A stretch of 64,000 nucleotides of DNA from positions 11,738,491-11,802,490 of the forward strand of contig NC_051092.1 of assembly GCF_901709675.1 (NCBI RefSeq). The letters run 5' to 3'. The notes beneath the pieces were generated by a model. The model made no database searches, was not told the DNA's origin, and worked only from the letters and a program-made list of their open reading frames with translations. The DNA is from Syngnathus acus (lineage: Eukaryota; Chordata; Actinopteri; Syngnathiformes; Syngnathidae). The stretch's first letter is position 1. Every line of letters begins with the position of its first letter. The translations under genes and the position numbers were made by a program. Positions 57,320-64,000 of this stretch are shown here, piece by piece.

Positions 57320-57671
57320 CCATCCATCCATTTTCTATACCACTTCTCCCAACGGGGGTCGTGGGCATGCTGGAGCCTAACCCAGCAGTCATCGGGCAGT
57401 AGGCGGGGGACACCCTGAACTGGTTGCCAGCCAATGGCAGGGCACACAGAAACGAACAACCATACGCAACCTCCGGGCAATTCGGAGTGCTCAATCAGCC
57501 TACAAGGCATGTTTTTGGGATGTGGGAGGAAACCGGAGTGCCTGGAGAAAACCCACGCAGGCATGGGGAGAACATGCAAACTCCACACAGGGAGGACCGG
57601 AGGTGGAATCGAACCCTCACCCTCCTAAATGTGAGGCAGACGTGCTAACCATTGCGCCACTCACTGTGCCC
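57320..57671 (-). mobile_element. tRNA-derived SINE, nearly full length
   Basis: The minus strand runs from GGGCACAGTGAGTGGCGCAA through box B GGTTCGATTCC, 'CATGTTCTCCCC' and 'CCTACTGCCCGATGACTGCT' to the tail AGAAAATGGATGGATGG. Frames read through it are repeat-derived. Confidence 0.92.
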
Positions 57672-59221
57672 GCTGAAACTTTCAATCGTGGAATATTAGT
57701 GGAAATAGAGATTGTTACTGTAGGATTGGATATATTTACGCAGCGAGAACAGCTGGTGGAGGCGGGACAGGTTGCCATGATAAAACCACACAGCTGCCCT
57801 TCATCAACACTCGGACAGACACACACAAATCCAACTGGACATGTAAGGAGGCTGTTAAATGTGTTCAAAGTTGTCCCGCGGGTCCAATTAATACGTCGTC
57901 CTCCTTCTCGGTCCTCCTTCAGAAGCGCAGCCGATGTTATCAAGATGAGACCCACGTCGTGTTTATTTCAGCAGAGAGGAATGTGAGGGTCCGTTAGAAC
58001 CGCAGATAGATGTCAGCACAACTATTTAGTCTGCACGCCCTGCCAAAAGAAATGAACGCCTTAGACTGGAGCTGCAGGAAAGTATCTTTACGACTGAGGC
58101 GTGTTTTTTGGCTGTGAAATTCAAATTCTTTCGTTTGCTGAACTTTTATGTGGATGAAGCGACTCTGGAGTTTTTCTAAGGTAGGAGGGAATGGGACATT
58201 TTCCTTAAAATAACATTTATTTTTACAAGTGAAGACAAGATAAGAGAGCAGTCCATTTCCTCAGGCAGACCTTGATTGGTTCTTTCCTCCTTGCTCCTGC
58301 AAGCAGGAGATTAGGGAAAGTGTTCCGTCTTCTCTTTTGGGATTACCTGACAATTTAATAGCATTTTAATGACATTCCCAACATTTGGGGCTTTTTTTTT
58401 GGGTGCTGTCGATTTTTGGTACAAACATGAAGTTTAGCGGGCAGGAGGATACCTACAAACATGTCTCAAGAAGCCACATCTGAAAAGACATAGCAAGTCA
58501 GCTATTTTGCTTTGAAGTGTTAAAATTTTGTCCATATCCATAATTCCAGAGGGGAACTGTGCAATGGTCCCTTGAGATACAAGAGAGCCAATTTATGAAT
58601 ATTTTTCAGATAGGAGCAGTTGTTCAGCTATTTTTTTATGCTTTGACTTATGAGCTCAAATTTGAGATACAAGCACGTTATAGTGGCAGTGAACTCAACA
58701 ACTCATTGTTCCATTTACTTCCATTTGTAAAGATGGCTTTGAGTCACAAGCGTAGTCCCAAAACATTTAAACTCCTACCTCGAGACAGCACTGTATTTGT
58801 ATTTGGTTACCTTCCAACATGGATTGAGTGTGTATTGGGGCATACATTAATATTATAAAGCAGCAGTACGCGAGTGTGAGCCAAGTTGTAAATAAATAAA
58901 TGATCACACGCTTGCGCAGACACTCGGCCATCACTAACAAAGCCAAAGATGTGATAAATAAACAACATGTAAGGCTTCTGCTCCGTGCTTGGATGTGTTT
59001 ACTCCGAGAAGGCCCTTTTTGTTTATGTGTATTTAATTGGGTGGCGTGGCTTTTCCGTTGGCCGCAGTGTGTGCTGATGTTGTGTGTTGAAGTAGTTGTT
59101 GTTATGCCATGGTCAGATTGTTATGCCTGATATGGACTTCTGTACAGAATCTGGTTTGTTTTGGAGATGTAGGGCAGTTTGTATGACTTTGCAGGATTGG
59201 AAGTGTAGAAATATGGAGTGT
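57672..59221. other. non-coding stretch between two SINE copies
   Basis: Mostly unique sequence. A segment at about 58560-58800 resembles repeats built on 'TTGAGATACAAG' phrases (seen at 58572 and, varied, at 58664 and 58777), so it may be a worn interspersed repeat. No gene is recognised. Confidence 0.4.
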
Positions 59222-59240
59222 TTGTTTATTTATTTATTTA

Positions 59241-59312
<72 letters not shown>

Positions 59313-59315
59313 TAA

Positions 59316-59352
<37 letters not shown>
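59222..59352. repeat. palindromic (TTTA)n(TA)n(AAAT)n tract
   Basis: TTTATTTATTTATTTAATTA leads into about 60 bp of alternating AT, then the inverse TAATTAAATAAATAAATA and another AT run. The outer blocks are reverse complements, so the tract can form a long hairpin. It directly adjoins the SINE. Confidence 0.9.
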
Positions 59353-59354
<2 letters not shown>

Positions 59355-59716
59355 TGGCTCGGTGGCGCGCTGGGTAGCACGTCCGCCTCACAGTTAGGAG
59401 GGTGCGGGTTCGATTCCACCTCCGGCCCTCCCTGTGTGGAGTTTGCATGTTCTCCCCGGGCCCGCGTGGGTTTTCTCCGGGCACTCCGGTTTCCTCCCAC
59501 GTCCCAAAAACATGCTTGATAGGCCGATTGAAGACTCCAAATTGTCCCTAGGTGTGAGTGCGAGTGCAAATGATTGTTTGTCTCTATGTGCCCTGCGATT
59601 GGCTGGCAACCGGTTCAGGGTGTCCCCCGCCTACTGCCCGATGATGGCTGGGATAGGCTCCAGCACACCCGCGACCCCTGTGGGGACTAAGCGGTTCAGA
59701 AAATGGATGGATGGAT
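59353..59716 (+). mobile_element. tRNA-derived SINE, best-preserved copy
   Basis: It starts GGTGGCTCGGTGGCGCGCTG (tRNA-like head with a box A-like GTGGCGCGCTGGG), has box B GGTTCGATTCC about 50 bp later, then a long tRNA-unrelated body and the tail 'CTAAGCGGTTCAGAAAATGG' followed by ATGG units. RNA polymerase III promoter boxes make a tRNA-derived SINE the best reading. A further (TA)n run and a LINE 3' end follow without a gap. Confidence 0.93.
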
Positions 59717-59738
59717 ATATATATATATATATATATAT

Positions 59739-60164
59739 GGTCACGAGCTATGGGTCGTGACCGAAAGAACGAGATCCCGGATACAAGCGGCCGAAATGAG
59801 TTTTCTCCGCAGGATGTCCGGGCTCTCCCTTAGAGATAGGGTGAGAAGTTCGGTCATCCGGGAGAGACTCGGAGTAGAGTCGCTGCTCCTCCACGTTGAG
59901 AGGAGCCAGATGAGGTGGCTCGGGCATCTCATCAGGATGCCTCCTGGACGCCTCCCTGGGGAGGTGTTCCGGGCATGTCCCACCGGTAGGAGACCCCGGG
60001 GACGACCCAGGACGCGCTGGAGAGACTATGTCTCTCAGCTGGCCTGGGAACGCCTTGGGATCCCCCGGGATGAGCTAGATGAAGTGGCTGGGGAGAGGGA
60101 AGTCTGGGAGTCCCTCCTGAAGCTGCTGCCCCCGCGACCCGACCCCGGATAAGCGGAAGAAGAT
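59739..60164 (+). mobile_element. 3' end of a non-LTR retrotransposon (Rex3/RTE-like), 5'-truncated
   Basis: One intact frame encodes the C-terminal end of a LINE protein: 'GHELWVVTERTRSRIQAAEM', then 'RWLGHLIRMPPGRLPGEVFR', 'RPRGRPRTRWRDYVSQLAWE' and 'LLPPRPDPG', with TAA at 60150-60152. It has no catalytic reverse-transcriptase motifs, so it is a typical 5'-truncated insertion. The end 'GATAAGCGGAAGAAGAT' resembles the SINE tail next door. The clade name is from memory of fish repeats. Confidence 0.8.
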
Positions 60165-63100
60165 TCAACTTTTCTACATAGTTTTTTCACTCAGCATTTA
60201 TTTGGGTGTTTTATGTGTTTACTATTTTGTTATTAGTTTATTCTTATAAGTGTCTGTTTTTTACAGTATGTAGGTATAATTTTAACTGCGTACAGAGCTA
60301 TGTATGGAATTATACTTGTTTTCAAAATGTTCTACAAATAAAGTTGTGTTACTTCATTTGCATTTGAAACCACTGATGTAACAAAGTATAACTGATGATT
60401 GGAAAAAATAGAAAAGTAAACGTTGACAAGTAAAACAACAATGCCAAATAGAAATGAGTATAAAGGCCTCACTGAAAACAGGAATGAAGTATTCATCCAT
60501 CCATTTTCTTCAATTTTGTAAGAACCTTTTGAAAATGGAACTATATTCTTGTATCATTCTAACTTCCTCAGAGTATTACTTTATGACTTGTGAACTTTTT
60601 TCTTGTAATACTATATTTATTTTTAAGAATAAAACTGTACACTGATATTGTTACTGATATTCCCCAAAATATAATTGTAATCTTATAACAGACTTTTCTC
60701 CTCATGTTACAGCTTTTTCCTTGGAAGGTCATAACTTTTTTCACCTAATATTGTTACTTTATTTTAGGTAACAAAATACTGCTTTTTCTTGAAAACCAAT
60801 GTCTTTATTCTCATATTGCAATGTAAATAATAATGAAAAAGCAAACTATATTTTTTGTAACAACCATTTATGCACTGTGCACAACATTCCTTTGTATTAT
60901 TTGGCCTACTAGTGTTGCAAGTGAGCTTGTAAAATGTAGCCACTTACTTTTAGTCCTTCAGTCTGCTTGAGATAAGGTCCATGATTGGACGCCTGACCTT
61001 GATAAATAGTTGCTCCAGCTTGTGCTTGATAGGTGGCACTGTACGTAATCAAGATAAACAAATGAGTGCTAAGCTACACTGCTATTTAAAATGTCCGAAT
61101 GTTCATGTGTGGGAGCTGCCTGGGTGAGCAAGCGTAGCCTTACGCTGGAGATTTTCCTGATTACAGCATGAAATGACTCACAGATTGTACTGCCTGCTCT
61201 CACACATACGCACGCACACACGATGACCTCCTGCTGCTGCGTGCGGATTTGTATGAAAAACCTTTCTCTAAACAACCGAGAGACATCCAGGCTTCTAATA
61301 AAAAAAAGTTATTTGTGCACTCGCACTTCATTTTGCAAAGCGTCTCGGCCAAGGGGAGACTATAAATTAACCTCTGCATTGTATCAACTACCGACTGCTT
61401 GCAGAAGAGTGAGCTACGAGCCACTTACACAATCCAAACTCATTCATAAGAAGTGCAATTTTTGCCAATATAATATCCGTTAATCCCTCGGACAGGGAAA
61501 TTATTTGGCCGGCCACCGTCTCCTTTGCCGAGTAGATAACGAAGCCGTCCTCCTGAGGTGGTTATTGTGCTCTCCATGTAGTAATCGGAACAATTTCCGC
61601 AAGAATGATCACTCTGAGTGGGATATTTGTAGAGGTGCAACAATGAACAGATTAGCAAATTTATCAAAAATTATTTTTGATACTCGTTACTCGGTTAATC
61701 CTTTAGAGACCTTGTTTAGACTAGAGCAAGAGGGTAAAATGAGCTGTACTTTTTGTTTTGGGGACTTTTGAGCAAAACATACAAACATGCTATGAGAAAC
61801 ACTTGAGAGCTATTTTGAAATATATTTAAAACAAAGCATAATGTCTTCATTATGGCTTGCATAGTCAGCGGTTTTTGTCCCTCGCTTTCTTGCTTTGCAC
61901 GAAGCCCTCCGAAGCCTAATTGGATGAAAGAACTCCTCGCTGGGCTGTCACAGAGCTTTCACTCGGGATTTTTAAACAACTTGACAGCTGCTATGGGAAC
62001 GAGTCTCCCAGAGATCCACAAACATCTCTCAATTAATTTACAACAGCAACCATAACATTACTACACACGAACGAGGTAATGAGATCCAATGCAGGAGCCT
62101 TATTATCATTTTACACAGAGATCCTGCAAAATTCAAAGTACAGTATCTGCAGGAACATCTGGTATTCATTTACGTTTGCCTTTTACACACAACCCGGGAT
62201 AGGAGAACAAACAGTGTGTGCACACTAACACAGCGTCCTGTGATCAGATAGATGAGATCAGCTCGTCAGAGAAAATACTTTTCGAGACAAGCGCTGTCGA
62301 CACAGGAGGACCACATAAGTGAGTGTCAGACGTTACAAGTACCACATTACACATTCCATTCTTTCCTTCATAATGAACAGGACGAAGAGAGAGCCATTTT
62401 TATCTTATTCTCAAATGCTGTACTTATAATTCAAACAGAGGCACAAACTTATTTGATGACTTTGGTGGCCGTGAACAGAAAAAAAGAAAAGAAAATGTAT
62501 TTTTTAACCCACAGAAATGATAATTTATTAATGTCACCACTAGGCTGTTTCAGGGATTTATTTGTGCATCGTGGCACAAATCCAGACCAAAAGAGAACTC
62601 TGGACAAAGCTACATCTATTTCCCTGCACTTATATGTGTCATCCATGCTGTTCATAACTTGCAGATTTATTGTGTGTGTGAGTATGTGTGTGTGTTATTT
62701 CAGGGGAAGTCCGCACCCTGGCTAAATCCCCCAGCGGGGAGGGAGGGCTCCGTTTTAACCCATTAACCCATAACCCCTTTCCTCTAAGGTAGCAAAACCT
62801 TAAAATGACCACAACTACAATGGCTTCTTCCCACTTCAAAGTGCATTGTCAGGCATCCCAAAAGCAATGAACTCTCAACCTATTAACAGCACCCCTGTGT
62901 GAACCTTGCGCTTTGAAACTTCCCCAATTGGTGGCCAAAATGAAAAAAAAAACGTTTCTATTCCAACTCTGGGTGTGTACATGTGGGCAGGCGCGCCAAA
63001 GACATCAATGTTTATTTAGAAACCAGCCTAGGGACAAAGGCCGCACACTCCTGTCTGCCAGACGTGAGGCCAAGTCGTCCCACCCTGCAGAAGGAAAATG

Positions 63101-64000
63101 ACGGTTTCCGAAAGAGATAGTGAGGCATCATTAGGATTGCAAGATGTTTCAAAGTCGGAGAACGTGCATAGCGATCTATTGGAGTAAACTGAAATCAATC
63201 AGGAATTTATGAAATGAAAAGCTTATCTCCTAATAGGAAACTTAAATTTGGATGGGGAAATACAGTTTAACATATTTCTGAATTTGGGAGTTCACATAAA
63301 AGATTGCAGATATGTACATTGTCTTTACAGGTAGACTTCAGTTCATGTGTGGATAAGCGAATGGATGGACTAGTAAAATAAAAACCCAAAAAACCCCAGC
63401 TGGACTGCCACATCTGCTTCATCCTCAATGGGGCTGTGCTCATTCAGTGACTAATTCGGAAAATCCGTTCCACAAAAATCATATCCATAATATTGATGCA
63501 TTCCTTTCGTTTTTGATGTAGGAAACTGGAGATGGGAATTGCGTCTTAACCCAGGTTGTGTCTTTATTGGCAGTTACGAGACGGCCTCCTCAGGGAGGTT
63601 TTTTTTTTTTTTTAATCGCTATTAACCCATTCAGCTCTTCATGGCACTGTCTTAGAAGACAAAGTGCAGTCATACAAAAACAGTTTTTCAGAAAATAACA
63701 ACCTCAAAAGTTACAAATCATTGGCTGTATAGGTAGCCATTAATGGTCACAAAAATCCCTCATGACTTCAATAAATCTCATGAGAGAATACCGCAGTCCA
63801 TTGATTCTTCAGTCTCATAAAACGTCAAAGAATGCTGCAAGAATTTATATGATCTATAAAAAAAATTCAGTAAATTCTGAGACAACAGTGATTTTTTCGT
63901 GAAGCTTCGAGAGAGACTTTTTTGTTATTAAAATTTGACATGAAATGTCGTTCGTGTTTTTTCATGAGGCTTGAAGAGGCATTACACATATCAAGGCATC
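60165..64000. other. non-coding region upstream of grm3, part 4
   Basis: No supported gene. A LINE-tail-like 'TTCTACAAATAAAGTTGTGT' lies at 60325-60360. The segments at about 61300-61630 and 61880-62060 are free of repeats and rich in homeobox-type words (TAATTG, TTGACAGCTG, CAATTAATTTA), so they are the best candidates for conserved enhancers. A T13-rich run lies near 63600. Confidence 0.5.

Noticed and set aside
57424-57986. Open frames at 33.9-34.3, 57.3-58.0 and 59.2-59.8 kb
   Set aside because: They read through the SINE copies and share the same peptide (e.g. 'RPTRHVFGMWEETGVPGE' type) in each copy.
59353-59430. A tRNA gene at the SINE head
   Set aside because: Box A-like and box B sequences are present, but the head does not fold into a complete cloverleaf in my reading and continues directly into the SINE body.
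59703-60152. A host protein-coding gene
   Set aside because: The frame is the C-terminal end of a LINE protein fused by chance to a TA repeat; no upstream domain is present.

Overview
This is nuclear DNA from a ray-finned fish. It carries one recognisable protein-coding gene, on the minus strand, inside a large amount of non-coding sequence full of (CA)n/(TG)n microsatellites and short transposon remnants. The gene is a group II metabotropic glutamate receptor, best matched to grm3 (mGlu3). Its tRNA-derived SINE family (box B 'GGTTCGATTCC', 'ATGGATGG' tail) and Rex/RTE-like LINE tail are of the kind found in percomorph fishes. A syngnathid (seahorse or pipefish) would fit, but this is recalled resemblance, not a search result.

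Positions 434-17430 (minus strand) hold the complete grm3 coding sequence. I rebuilt it as 11 coding exons that join in frame to 881 residues (human GRM3 has 879). The order is signal peptide, Venus-flytrap glutamate-binding domain (exons 1-4 and the start of 5), nine-cysteine domain (exons 5-6), seven transmembrane helices (exons 6-10) and a C-tail ending in TSSL (exons 10-11). The gene is cut into more pieces than the mammalian gene, whose transmembrane region lies mainly in one large exon. The last intron appears to be GC-AG. Reading through its donor gives a different 22-residue tail whose stop codon lies inside an AATAAA signal, suggesting an alternative 3' end. The first coding-exon intron is more than half SINE.

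Positions 17431-26000 hold a probable 5'UTR part of the first coding exon (acceptor near 17587), a repeat-rich putative first intron of about 8.1 kb, and a candidate non-coding first exon and promoter on the minus strand near 25.7-26.0 kb.

From 26 kb to 64 kb I see no convincing protein-coding gene. The region holds a (CATC)29 tract, several (CA)n tracts, four clear SINE copies in the window as a whole, a LINE 3' end beside one of them, a degenerate Tc1-like element with a SINE inside it, hAT-type miniature elements with 8-bp target duplications, and three small repeat families recognised only because copies recur within this window. Some unique stretches look like conserved non-coding elements, but that needs alignment to confirm.

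No new multi-gene system is visible. The most interesting points are the grm3 gene architecture (extra introns, SINE-filled intron, GC-AG intron, alternative C-terminus) and the apparent SINE-LINE 3'-tail relationship at 59.3-60.2 kb.
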